A stretch of 64,000 bases of DNA from Maioricimonas rarisocia (lineage in GTDB: Bacteria > Planctomycetota > Planctomycetia > Planctomycetales > Planctomycetaceae): the NCBI RefSeq assembly GCF_007747795.1, contig NZ_CP036275.1:6812001-6876000 (forward strand), in the 5' to 3' direction. Shown here in pieces: positions 55,671-64,000 of the stretch; within the stretch, counting starts at the first letter, position 1; each line of letters opens with the position of its first letter. A model generated the notes under the pieces. That model was not told the origin of the DNA and did not search any database. It saw only the letters and a program-made list of their open reading frames with translations. A program made the position numbers and the translations under genes.

Positions 55671-58211
55671 TCATGCGACCAGCGGAAAACCGACGATCAC
55701 GCCGACCGTGATCACGACCGTCAGCGCCAGAAAGTGCCAGAAGAGCGTGACGTTCGTGATGTCTGCGTCGTGCCGGGCGGTCATCTTTCCCGCTCCCCGC
55801 CGCGCCATACAGTACAGAGACATGATCACCCCCAGCGCGACGTGCAGGACGGTCCACCCGACGAGCACCCACACGATGGCCTGGTAAACGTGGACCGTCG
55901 GATCCATGTTCGATCCCACCGGGCCCATCACCAGAGCCGTGCCGCCCCCCAGAGACAGCAGCACCGCCGCCGCCACCGCACCATAGAAGGCACCGGCCCG
56001 ATCGGCCCGGTTCCATCGCTTCGCCGCGATCGTCAGTCCCCACGCTCCGATGAGCAGGACTCCGCCAAGACAGGGCCAGAACGCCCCGGGACCCGGTGTC
56101 GGTTCCGGCGGGAAGTCCTCATGGATCGTCCAGTAGAAGAAGTACCCGAAGACCAGCGAGATGAAGGCCGTCATATCCGCCAGCATCGTGATGAACATGG
56201 CCCACCATCCGACGGCCGCCGGCCCGGAAACGTAAATCGGAAGCGTCACGCCCAGCCCGACATCCTTCTGCTCCTTCTCGGGAATGTTGGCGGTCCCGGT
56301 CCACAGCCAGATCAGGATCGTCACCATGGCCGCCAGTCCGCTCAGAATCGCCGGCCACCACCAGTGGTACGTCGCGAAGATGAACAGCCCGCCGGTGAAT
56401 GCGGCCGACCAGAACGTCAGGAAGGTCGGTCCCGGCACCCGCAGACACTGCATCGGGCGGGCATCGATGACAGACGTCACAAGTGTCTCGCGCAGTCCTT
56501 CCTCGGCATCAGGAAGGAAGAACCGCCCCTCATCGACGTCGCGCATGAAGTTCGGCTGATCCCACAACGGGTACCGCGACTCGATGATCGGAATCGAGCG
56601 AATCCCCCACGCCTCGTCCGGCACCTCCGCCAGCCACTCGAGCGTCCCGGCATTCCAGCAGTTTCGTTCTGCGAGCGGCTGCTTCCCCTTGGGACGCACA
56701 ATGTCCCACACAATCACCAGGAAGCCCGACGCCAGCAGAAACGCCCCCACCGTCGAGACCATGTTGAGCAGGTCGTAACCGGCGTTGGCCGGATACGTAA
56801 ACACCCGCCGCGGCATGCCGGTCAGTCCCGTCCAGTGCATCGGCAGGAAGGTGACATTGAAGCCGATCAGCAGCAGCCAGAACGCGATGTGCCCCAGACG
56901 GTTGGAGAGCTTCTTGCCGGTAATCATCGGGAAGAAGTAGTACGTCCCGGCGACGATCGGGAAGATCGTCCCCCCCACCAGAACGTAATGCAGGTGCCCC
57001 ACGACGAAATACGTATCGTGAGCCTGAAAGTCGAACGGCGCCACCGCGACCATTACGCCGGTCAGCCCACCGATGATAAACGTCGCCAGGCCAGCGAACG
57101 TGAACATGATCGGCACACTGTTGATGACCCTCCCGGCCAGCAGCGTCGCCAGAAAACAGAACAGCTGCACGCCGGTCGGTATCGCCACCGCCTGGGAGGC
57201 CGCCGAGAACAGGCCGATCGTCACGCCCGGCAGCCCGATCGTGAACATGTGGTGAACCCACAGGCCGAAGCTCAGAAAGCCGGTCCCGACCGCCGCGAGC
57301 ACCACCCACGAGTAGCCGACGATCGGCGTCCGCGCAAACGTCGGAACGATCATCGCCATCAGGGCGACCGACGGCAGAAAAACGATGTAAACCTCCGGAT
57401 GTCCGAAGATCCAGAACAGATGCTGCCACAACACCGGGTCGCCGCCCCGGGCCGGGTCGAAGAACGGCCAGTCGAAGGCCCGCTCCATCTCCAGCAGGAT
57501 GTCGCCGGCGATGAGAGGAGGAAACGCGAACAGAATCATCCCCGCTACGACGAGGATGTACCACGAGTAGAGCGGGATCAGATGAATCCGCATTCCCGGC
57601 GGACGACACTTCAACGCTCCCACGATCAGCTCGACCGCAGCAGCGATCGACGCCACTTCGATAAACGACAGCCCCAGCAGCCAGATATCCGCCCCGATGC
57701 CCGGCTGATACGTCGTCGTCAGGGGAGGGTACATGAACCAGCCCCCCTTCGGTGCCGCATCGAACAGCACCGAACCGCAGACGAAGATTCCCCCAATCAG
57801 GAAACTGTAGAATCCGTATGCCGACAGCCGCGGGAAGGGCAGATCCCGCGCCCCCAGCATCTGAGGCAGGACCAGAATCGAGAAGGCTTCGAAGATCGGC
57901 ACGGCAAACAGAAACATCATCACCGAGCCGTGCATCGTGAAGATCTGGTTGTACCGGTCCGCAGACAGAAAGTCGTTGCCCGGAACCGCCAGCTGGACGC
58001 GCATCAACAGCGCCAGAATGCCGCCGAACAGGAAGAACAGGCACGAGACGGCCGTATACCACAGCCCCACTTCGGAGTTGTTCACGGCTGACCAGTACCG
58101 CCAGCCCTGCGGCGTTCGCCAGGCGGCCCTCAGTCGGTCGCCCTGGGCACGCTGCAGCTCCTCCGGGGGCGCCTCGTCCGGCGGGGTCGGCAACTCATCG
58201 GGCACGCTCAT
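55671..58211 (-). CDS. ctaD: Cytochrome c oxidase subunit I + III fusion
   Basis: The 846-residue protein is a fusion. Residues 1-580 or so are subunit I: FTMHGSVMMFLFAVP (haem a His), LWQHLFWIFGHPEVYIVFLP (CuB His and cross-linked Tyr of A1-type oxidases), LWVHHMFTIG (two CuB His), and HDTYFVVGHLHYVL (haem a and a3 His). The remaining 250 residues are subunit III (GPAAVGWWAMFITMLADMTA, FISLVFGYFFYWTIHEDFPP, WTVLHVALGVIMSLY). Subunit I/III fusions are known in Thermus and some other caa3 oxidases. The start overlaps the subunit II gene by 4 bp. It reduces oxygen to water with proton pumping. Confidence 0.96.
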   Translation of the reverse strand: MSVPDELPTPPDEAPPEELQRAQGDRLRAAWRTPQGWRYWSAVNNSEVGLWYTAVSCLFFLFGGILALLMRVQLAVPGNDFLSADRYNQIFTMHGSVMMFLFAVPIFEAFSILVLPQMLGARDLPFPRLSAYGFYSFLIGGIFVCGSVLFDAAPKGGWFMYPPLTTTYQPGIGADIWLLGLSFIEVASIAAAVELIVGALKCRPPGMRIHLIPLYSWYILVVAGMILFAFPPLIAGDILLEMERAFDWPFFDPARGGDPVLWQHLFWIFGHPEVYIVFLPSVALMAMIVPTFARTPIVGYSWVVLAAVGTGFLSFGLWVHHMFTIGLPGVTIGLFSAASQAVAIPTGVQLFCFLATLLAGRVINSVPIMFTFAGLATFIIGGLTGVMVAVAPFDFQAHDTYFVVGHLHYVLVGGTIFPIVAGTYYFFPMITGKKLSNRLGHIAFWLLLIGFNVTFLPMHWTGLTGMPRRVFTYPANAGYDLLNMVSTVGAFLLASGFLVIVWDIVRPKGKQPLAERNCWNAGTLEWLAEVPDEAWGIRSIPIIESRYPLWDQPNFMRDVDEGRFFLPDAEEGLRETLVTSVIDARPMQCLRVPGPTFLTFWSAAFTGGLFIFATYHWWWPAILSGLAAMVTILIWLWTGTANIPEKEQKDVGLGVTLPIYVSGPAAVGWWAMFITMLADMTAFISLVFGYFFYWTIHEDFPPEPTPGPGAFWPCLGGVLLIGAWGLTIAAKRWNRADRAGAFYGAVAAAVLLSLGGGTALVMGPVGSNMDPTVHVYQAIVWVLVGWTVLHVALGVIMSLYCMARRGAGKMTARHDADITNVTLFWHFLALTVVITVGVIVGFPLVA

Positions 58212-59194
58212 TGAAGGCTTTCCAGATACGCGGCCAGTGCCTGCAGATCATCTTCGGAGATCATGTCGAAGTTCGGCATCTTGACTTCCGGCTTGGCTGC
58301 CGAGGTATGTGCGATCCATTGGCGGAACGCTTCGGGAGTGTTCAGTAGCGTGCCCGCTCCCAGACTGGCCCGACTTCCAACGTGCGTCAGATCCGGACCG
58401 ATGACACCATCCGCACGTGTTCCCCGGATCGCGTGACACGCTCCGCAACCCCGACGGAGGAAGACCTCGCGGCCCCGCTGGGCAAGCGGATCACCCGGTT
58501 CGTTCGCCGGTTCCTGCTGCGCAGCCAGCCACGCGTCGAACTCGTTACGTTCCATCACGACGACGTCGAAGGCCATCAGGGCGTGGGATGCTCCGCAATA
58601 CTCGGCACAGGCACCGCGGAATCGTCCGGTCCGGGTCGGCTCGAGCGTTAACTGCGTCTGGCGGCCGGGAATCATGTCCACCTTGCCTCCCAGCGACGGA
58701 ATCCAGAACGAGTGGATGACGTCGGCACTGGTGAGATTGAACTGCACCGGCTCGCCCACCGGTATGCGGATCTCGTTCGCCAGTTCCACCCATTCGGAGT
58801 CGCCGACCGGATACCGCACGCGCCACCACCACTGCAGGCCGACAACGTCGACGTGGAGACTTCCCTCGGGAGCAGATCGCACCAGTCCGGGCAGCATCGA
58901 GAGTCCATAGATCAGCAGCACCGTCAGCACGATCGTGGGAATGACGGCGCCGCCGCCGACCACCCACAGTCGCATCTGCTGATCGTTATGCGGACCGGGC
59001 GCAATCCGGATCGCGTAGATGGCCAGACCGATGACGACACACCAGATGACGACCGCTCCGCCAAGCATCCACCAGAACAGCGTCGCGATCTGCTCGGCAC
59101 CGCGACCGGCCGGATCGAGTGCCGACTGCTTCCCGGCACAGCCGGCCAGGGTCAGCAACAGTCCCGCGACGGTCGTCGCAGCGAGAGTCCGCAT
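58208..59194 (-). CDS. ctaC: Cytochrome c oxidase subunit II with C-terminal cytochrome c (caa3 type)
   Basis: The 328-residue protein has a lipobox (LLLTLAGC, Cys19), two membrane helices (LFWWMLGGAVVIWCVVIGLA, VGGGAVIPTIVLTVLLIYGL), the CuA domain with CAEYCGASHALM (Cys-x3-Cys-x3-His-x2-Met) and a fused cytochrome c domain (CGACHAIRG). It accepts electrons at its haem and passes them through CuA to subunit I. The start at 59194 follows AGGTGG by 7 bases. It heads the operon: II, I/III, small membrane protein, CtaG, triheme cytochrome. Confidence 0.96.
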   Translation of the reverse strand: MRTLAATTVAGLLLTLAGCAGKQSALDPAGRGAEQIATLFWWMLGGAVVIWCVVIGLAIYAIRIAPGPHNDQQMRLWVVGGGAVIPTIVLTVLLIYGLSMLPGLVRSAPEGSLHVDVVGLQWWWRVRYPVGDSEWVELANEIRIPVGEPVQFNLTSADVIHSFWIPSLGGKVDMIPGRQTQLTLEPTRTGRFRGACAEYCGASHALMAFDVVVMERNEFDAWLAAQQEPANEPGDPLAQRGREVFLRRGCGACHAIRGTRADGVIGPDLTHVGSRASLGAGTLLNTPEAFRQWIAHTSAAKPEVKMPNFDMISEDDLQALAAYLESLQ

Positions 59195-59228
59195 CGCGCG
59201 ACCACCTGTCGGCGACCGCCTGGAAGGC

Positions 59229-59600
59229 TCAGCCCTGTTCCTTCTTGAGCGTGACCGGCAGGTCGTCGATCTTGGCTGCCACAATGAAGTCGTTCTCGGA
59301 CAGTCCGTCGATGGCATGGGTGGTCAGCTCAATGGTGACGTTGCGGTAGCCAGTCAGATGAAGGTCCGGGTGATGCTGCTCCTGCTCGGCGACATCCGCC
59401 ACGCGATTCACGAACTCCACGGCCGTCTTGAAATCCCGGGTCGCCCACTTGCGGCGGATCATCTTGCCCCCCTCGTCGAGGTCCCAGCCGTTCAGTTCGG
59501 CCAGCGTCTGCTCGACCTTGTCCCGCTCGAGCGGTTCCGTCCCGCCTTCGCAGGGCTTGCACGACTTTTCCCGTAGCGCGTTCGCACTCGTCCCGTTCAT
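59229..59600 (-). CDS. phhB: Pterin-4a-carbinolamine dehydratase
   Basis: The 123-residue protein has the family motif EQHHPDLHLTGYRNVTIELT and WATRDFKTAVEFVNRVADVA before it. It dehydrates 4a-hydroxytetrahydropterin, recycling the cofactor of aromatic amino-acid hydroxylases. A Cys pair near the N-terminus (CKPC) is also common in bacterial members. It lies 34 bp before the oxidase operon on the same strand, but is functionally unrelated; no aromatic hydroxylase is near. Confidence 0.95.
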   Translation of the reverse strand: MNGTSANALREKSCKPCEGGTEPLERDKVEQTLAELNGWDLDEGGKMIRRKWATRDFKTAVEFVNRVADVAEQEQHHPDLHLTGYRNVTIELTTHAIDGLSENDFIVAAKIDDLPVTLKKEQG

Positions 59601-59738
59601 GACTGGCTCCTTGCTGAATCAGCGTTTCCTGACAGCGTATCGCGTCCCCCCGCCGATCCTACGGGAAAACCACCGGAGCCACCCGGGAAATCACCCAGGG
59701 CCATACCGAGGGCTGTCGAGGACGTCTCGCCTGCCGTC

Positions 59739-60803
<1,065 letters not shown>

Positions 60804-60982
60804 GATGCTCCGGAGATCAATCCACCAGGGGTACTGCGGCACGCGCGGTTTCGACAGGCTACGCAGCGGGTTCGGCACGCGCACCGGGCATTCCCCTGCT
60901 GCCGCGAGCATCCCCCCCATGGGACGGGGGCGCATGCCTGTCAGACTCAGGTAGCCCCTTCCAACCCGACAGTGGACGACCC

Positions 60983-62020
60983 ATGCTCGATTATCAGATT
61001 CCCCTGGAAGGCAACATTGCCATATTCGCCATTGCCACCGTCGTCATTGGCTTTGCCGGCGTGAAGGCGACAGGACTGGCCGACCGTCTTGCCGACCGCA
61101 GCGGCATGGGCGAAGCGGTCACCGGCACGATCTTCCTGGGCTTCCTGACGGCCCTGCCGGGCCTCCTCGCTTCCGTCGTGGCCGCGGCGAAGGGACATCC
61201 CGCGATGGCCATCAGCAACGCGATGGGAGGCATTGCCGTCCAGACTGCCGCGCTGGCGGTGGCCGACATTGCCTATCGTCGCGCGAATCTCGAGCATGCC
61301 GCGGCTTCGGTCCCCAACATGATGCAGGCCACCATCCTCGTCGCGCTGATGGTTCTGGTGTTGTGCGGTCTCAGCGGACCGGACGTCACTGTCATGCACA
61401 TCCATCCGGTCACGATCCTGCTGATCCTGGCCGCCGGGGGAGCATTCCAGCTGGTCATCGCCACGCGGAATGACCCGATGTGGAAGCCGACCGAGACCGC
61501 CCTGACCGTCACCGACGAACCGGAGGACGAGCACAAGCAGGAAAGCATGACCGGCCTGATCACCGGTCTGGTCATCGCCGCCGGGCTGACCGGCGTCAGC
61601 GGAGCGCTCGTCGCCGAGTCGGCCAGCAACATCGTCAAAGAGACCGGCCTCTCGGAGGTGCTTGTCGGAGCCCTCTTCGTGGCTCTCGCCACCTCGCTTC
61701 CGGAACTCGTCACCAGCGTGGCGGCGGTCCGTCGGGGAGCCCTCACACTCGCCGTCAGTGATATCGTCGGCGGAAACTTCTTTGACGTGCTCTTTATTGC
61801 TGCCGCCGACCTGGTGTATCTGAACGGTTCCATCTTTCACGCCAGCGGCATCGGCCCGCGGGAAATCTTTCTGACCAGCGTCACGATTCTGCTGAACATC
61901 GTGCTGCTCGCCGGGCTGATCTTCCGGCAGAAACGGGGTCCGGGGAACATCGGATTCGAGAGCGTCCTGATGCTCATCCTCTACTTCGGAGGACTGACCA
62001 TACTGTCCGTGGCCATGTAG
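60983..62020 (+). CDS. CaCA-family cation antiporter, alpha-1 glutamate missing
   Basis: The 345-residue protein is a paralogue of the previous gene in the opposite orientation. Alpha-2 is normal ([20 protein letters not shown], then [10 protein letters not shown]) but alpha-1 reads [20 protein letters not shown], then MAISNAMGG, with Gly where the ion-binding Glu should be. About ten membrane helices and a Glu/Asp-rich loop ([13 protein letters not shown]) are present. The change implies altered ion binding or stoichiometry, or a partner role with the neighbouring antiporter. Confidence 0.88.
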   Translation: MLDYQIPLEGNIAIFAIATVVIGFAGVKATGLADRLADRSGMGEAVTGTIFLGFLTALPGLLASVVAAAKGHPAMAISNAMGGIAVQTAALAVADIAYRRANLEHAAASVPNMMQATILVALMVLVLCGLSGPDVTVMHIHPVTILLILAAGGAFQLVIATRNDPMWKPTETALTVTDEPEDEHKQESMTGLITGLVIAAGLTGVSGALVAESASNIVKETGLSEVLVGALFVALATSLPELVTSVAAVRRGALTLAVSDIVGGNFFDVLFIAAADLVYLNGSIFHASGIGPREIFLTSVTILLNIVLLAGLIFRQKRGPGNIGFESVLMLILYFGGLTILSVAM

Positions 62021-62065
62021 CCCGCTGTCCCCGGCCCTCCATGAGCTGACGATGTCTCAGGGAAT

Positions 62066-62389
62066 CTACTCGATCGGCAGACCGGCATCCTTCCAGTCCA
62101 TCTTGCCCGCATCGTAGTCGTAGACTTCCTCGTACCCGAGTTCATCCAGTTTCCGGGCCGCCTTGGGTGACGCATCACATGCGCGGTCCAGACAGTACAC
62201 CACGACGGGAGCGGACTTGTCCGAAGCAACATTCTGAATGCTGCTCTCGAACGAGTCATTCAGCGGGACGTTGGCCGCTCCGGGAAGGTGGAACTTCTCG
62301 TAGTACTCCTCTCCGAGAACTTCGACGACTGTCACGTCCCCCCGGTTCTCCATCATCTCCCTGACCTTGTCACGATTGATCGCCTGCAT
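62066..62389 (-). CDS. Rhodanese-like domain protein
   Basis: The 107-residue single-domain protein has the active loop VVVYCLDRACDASPKAARKL with the catalytic Cys and NVTVVEVLGEEYYEKFHLPG-like preceding strands. The start at 62389 follows AGGAG by 7 bases; an extra 24 residues upstream are dismissed. Rhodaneses transfer sulfane sulfur. It lies downstream of two CBS-protein genes, a grouping seen in stress operons. Confidence 0.9.
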   Translation of the reverse strand: MQAINRDKVREMMENRGDVTVVEVLGEEYYEKFHLPGAANVPLNDSFESSIQNVASDKSAPVVVYCLDRACDASPKAARKLDELGYEEVYDYDAGKMDWKDAGLPIE

Positions 62390-62461
62390 CAGACACTCCT
62401 TTCGCTCACGGAACTCGATACGAGCGACATCGAAATGCCGCATTTCCGCTGGACGGGACAA

Positions 62462-62890
62462 CTATTGGTGTGCGGCGACGGTCGCCTCCGGTAGATCGGC
62501 ACGCGAAACGATCCCGGTAATCCGGTAGTCGGAGTCGTGAACGGTGACCCGTCGCAGCTGGCGCTCTTCCATATAGCGGAGGGCCCGATCGACGGGCGTG
62601 TCCTCCGCGAGTGTCGCCGCCCCGGGATTGGCATCATCGGCCGGATCATCCCGCGTCGTCTGCCGGGTCGAGACAATCGATCCCACGTACGTTCTGTCCG
62701 GATCCAGCCCCTGCGCCATCACGCGGACGACAACATCCCGATCGGTCAGGACTCCGGCTGAAACGCCTTCGTGCATCACCGGCAGAAAACCGACATCCTT
62801 CTCCGCCATCAGTTCCGCAGCCTGCCGCACGGACTGGCTCGAACCGATCGTGTACACCGATCTGGTCATCACATCTCGAAGCAACTTCAT
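62462..62890 (-). CDS. CBS-domain pair protein
   Basis: The 142-residue protein is a Bateman module: SVRQAAELMAEKDVGFLPVM, GVLTDRDVVVRVMAQGLDPD and then PVDRALRYMEERQLRRVTVH, GIVSRADL. A perfect ribosome site (AAGGAGGT) precedes the ATG. CBS pairs bind adenosyl nucleotides and act as energy sensors; stand-alone ones may control other proteins. A paralogue lies 158 bp upstream. Confidence 0.95.
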   Translation of the reverse strand: MKLLRDVMTRSVYTIGSSQSVRQAAELMAEKDVGFLPVMHEGVSAGVLTDRDVVVRVMAQGLDPDRTYVGSIVSTRQTTRDDPADDANPGAATLAEDTPVDRALRYMEERQLRRVTVHDSDYRITGIVSRADLPEATVAAHQ

Positions 62891-62934
62891 TACGACCTCC
62901 TTCCTCGCTGGGGCATCTCACCTGCTCTCTGCAG

Positions 62935-62948
62935 AGAGACGACGCCTG
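62935..62948. promoter_or_regulatory. Perfect 14-bp palindrome upstream of the CBS gene
   Basis: CTCTCTGCAGAGAG is a perfect palindrome 45 bp before the start of the gene at 62890. It could be an operator; no regulator gene is near. Confidence 0.4.
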
Positions 62949-62969
62949 TCGCCCCGGAAACGACCACAA

Positions 62970-62995
62970 GCCCGCCGGCGACGATGCCGACGGGC
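62970..62995 (-). terminator. Hairpin between two CBS genes, possible attenuator
   Basis: GCCCGCCGGC (62970-62979) pairs with GCCGACGGGC (62986-62995) with one mismatch and a 6-base loop. No T-run follows on either strand, so it may be an RNA-stabilising or processing hairpin rather than a terminator. Confidence 0.45.
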
Positions 62996-63048
62996 CTGCA
63001 GACAAAGTTCAGCGGGACGAACCCAGTGGGCGCCGCTCGGTGAGGCGC

Positions 63049-63468
63049 CTACTCTCTTGAAACCTGTTCAAGTACCTCGGCACGCAGATGGTCGTCCTGG
63101 CAGCCGGTCGCGAGATCGCCGAGTGAGGCGACCCCGGTCAGGACACCGTTCCCGTCGGTCACCATCAGACGCCGGATCTGGCGTTCCTTCATGATCTGTC
63201 CCGCTTCCGCGACGTCGGCATCTTCGGAGACCGCCGCAATTCCGGTCGTCATGCATTGCTGCACCGCCGTCGTGCGGGGATCTTTCTCACTCGCCAGGCA
63301 CCGCACGACGATATCCCGGTCGGTGATCACGCCGTTGGCGGACTCACCATTGGAGACGGCCAATAACCCGATGTCCTTCTCGGCCATCAGTTCTGCCGCC
63401 TCCTGAACGGTTGCCGTCCCCGCAACATGCTCAATCCCACGGGTAATCACATCTTTGACACGCTGCAT
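63049..63468 (-). CDS. CBS-domain pair protein (paralogue)
   Basis: The 139-residue protein is a second Bateman module: TVQEAAELMAEKDIGLLAVS, GVITDRDIVVRCLASEKDPR and then DVAEAGQIMKERQIRRLMVT, GVASLGDLATG. The start at 63468 follows GAGGAG. AAELMAEKD is shared exactly with the neighbour, showing a recent duplication in part. The operon order is this gene, the second CBS gene and the rhodanese. Confidence 0.95.
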   Translation of the reverse strand: MQRVKDVITRGIEHVAGTATVQEAAELMAEKDIGLLAVSNGESANGVITDRDIVVRCLASEKDPRTTAVQQCMTTGIAAVSEDADVAEAGQIMKERQIRRLMVTDGNGVLTGVASLGDLATGCQDDHLRAEVLEQVSRE

Positions 63469-63721
63469 CGTTCGACTCCTCTGCTCGATTTCGACCACTG
63501 AATGAAAGGACGCGAACGACGGCGGAGCGAGCACCCCGGCCCGCGACGTACGCATCGCTCTTGTTCGACGCTAGCTCACGTCGGGGGCCGCCGACATCAG
63601 GCGGACCGAGCCCGTCCTCCCGGGGCGAGATGCTTCACCAAGCAGGGGATCACCCCCACCGACCTGCGAGCGTTCCCGGGGCGGCTCAAACAACATGCAC
63701 AAGGTGCATCTCGTTGCCGTC

Positions 63722-64000
63722 CTACAGACACCGCAGAAACGCCACGAGCGCCTCTTTCTCCTCGGCAGTCAGGTGCAACTGCGTGACGAGGTTGAACATC
63801 TCCACCGTGTCTTCGAGCGTCATCAGCCGGCCGTCATGCCAGTAGGGCGGCGAATCCTTGATTCCACGAAGTGTGAACGTCTTGATCGGCCCGTCGGGGA
63901 TGTTCTTCTGACCGTTGATCTCTTCCGGTTCATAGAACCGTTCGAGGTGCAGGTCGTGCATGCGGTCGTCGAGATAGAACGGGGCGGGATGACACTCGGC
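63722..64000 (-). CDS. C-terminal part of a cytochrome c peroxidase-like protein (partial)
   Basis: The frame is open from the window edge (reading AECHPAPFYLDDR first) to a stop at 63722. AECH is the end of a CxxCH-type haem motif. FTLRGIKDSPPYWHDGRLMT and LEDTVEMFNLVTQLHLTAEE, then LVAFLRCL, are the C-terminal signs of diheme cytochrome c peroxidases (MauG/CcpA family), where the methionine of HDGRLMT is near the axial ligand. The N-terminal part is outside the window. It ends 253 bp after the CBS gene upstream region. Confidence 0.85.
   Translation of the reverse strand, partial: AECHPAPFYLDDRMHDLHLERFYEPEEINGQKNIPDGPIKTFTLRGIKDSPPYWHDGRLMTLEDTVEMFNLVTQLHLTAEEKEALVAFLRCL

Noticed and set aside
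55665-58091. 808-residue open frame on the plus strand
   Set aside because: It is antisense to the oxidase subunit I/III gene, which has clear family motifs. The translated sequence is Arg/Gln/His/Pro-rich, typical of the complement of a GC-rich gene.

Overview
The window is GC-rich, gene-dense chromosomal DNA that looks planctomycetal. No rRNA or other marker gene is present, so the assignment rests on content: three multi-domain Ser/Thr kinases, two with the N-terminal (L)LxELIxL...YxxRF module and one with a zinc ribbon, coiled coil and C-terminal propeller; an ECF sigma factor overlapping a kinase gene; a Tat-exported DUF1501 protein; ThuA, PQQ-propeller and GH32/43-like exported proteins; and several intergenic repeat families. 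Nothing suggests a prophage, plasmid or large island.

Layout. 0-10 kb: the end of an ASCH-like gene, a COG3618 amidohydrolase, a GspE/PilB-like ATPase with broken Walker motifs, a radical SAM sulfatase-maturase-like enzyme, a coupled pair of small unknown genes and two large exported or membrane proteins of unknown role. 10.8-16 kb: tRNA-Pro(CGG) with a terminator, an exported GH32/43-like propeller preceded by remnants of two other hydrolase genes, and an alkylsulfatase-type metallo-beta-lactamase divergent from a MarR regulator with a perfect palindrome between them. 15.3-19.4 kb: two kinases and an ECF sigma factor. 19.9-26 kb: an ArsI/CadI-like dioxygenase with SigZ, a PhnB-like protein, DUF899, a PQQ propeller, DUF1801, and an ArsR-SRPBCC pair. 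26-29 kb: glutamate decarboxylase followed by a RAYT transposase gene surrounded by REP-like repeats. 29-32 kb: a DUF1348 gene, an Asp-nucleophile alpha/beta hydrolase, an isochorismatase-like hydrolase and a TetR regulator, with three copies of one palindrome at their promoters. 33-46 kb: ThuA, a class C beta-lactamase-like hydrolase, type III glutamine synthetase, adenylate kinase, a repeat-rich intergenic region, a WD40 protein with a lipoprotein, a 140-bp heptamer array abutting a truncated glycosyltransferase remnant, DUF1501 and a cytochrome P450. 46-53 kb: an NHL/Vgb-type propeller, an exported coiled-coil protein and a kinase-propeller giant. 53.5-59.2 kb: a caa3-type cytochrome c oxidase operon with fused subunits I and III, CtaG, a small membrane protein and a triheme cytochrome c. 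59-64 kb: pterin dehydratase, two divergent CaCA antiporter paralogues, a rhodanese, two CBS-pair proteins and the end of a diheme peroxidase-like cytochrome.

The genes form small units, not one pathway. The clearest are the oxidase operon, where 4-bp ATGA overlaps couple most junctions; the TetR regulon with three matching operators; the MarR-alkylsulfatase pair; the ECF sigma-kinase pair; and the ArsI-SigZ pair, both with cysteine-rich tails. The strongest candidates for new biology are the degenerate GspE-like protein, the RAYT/REP locus with its dispersed copies, the heptamer array that replaces the front of a glycosyltransferase, and the TetR regulon.
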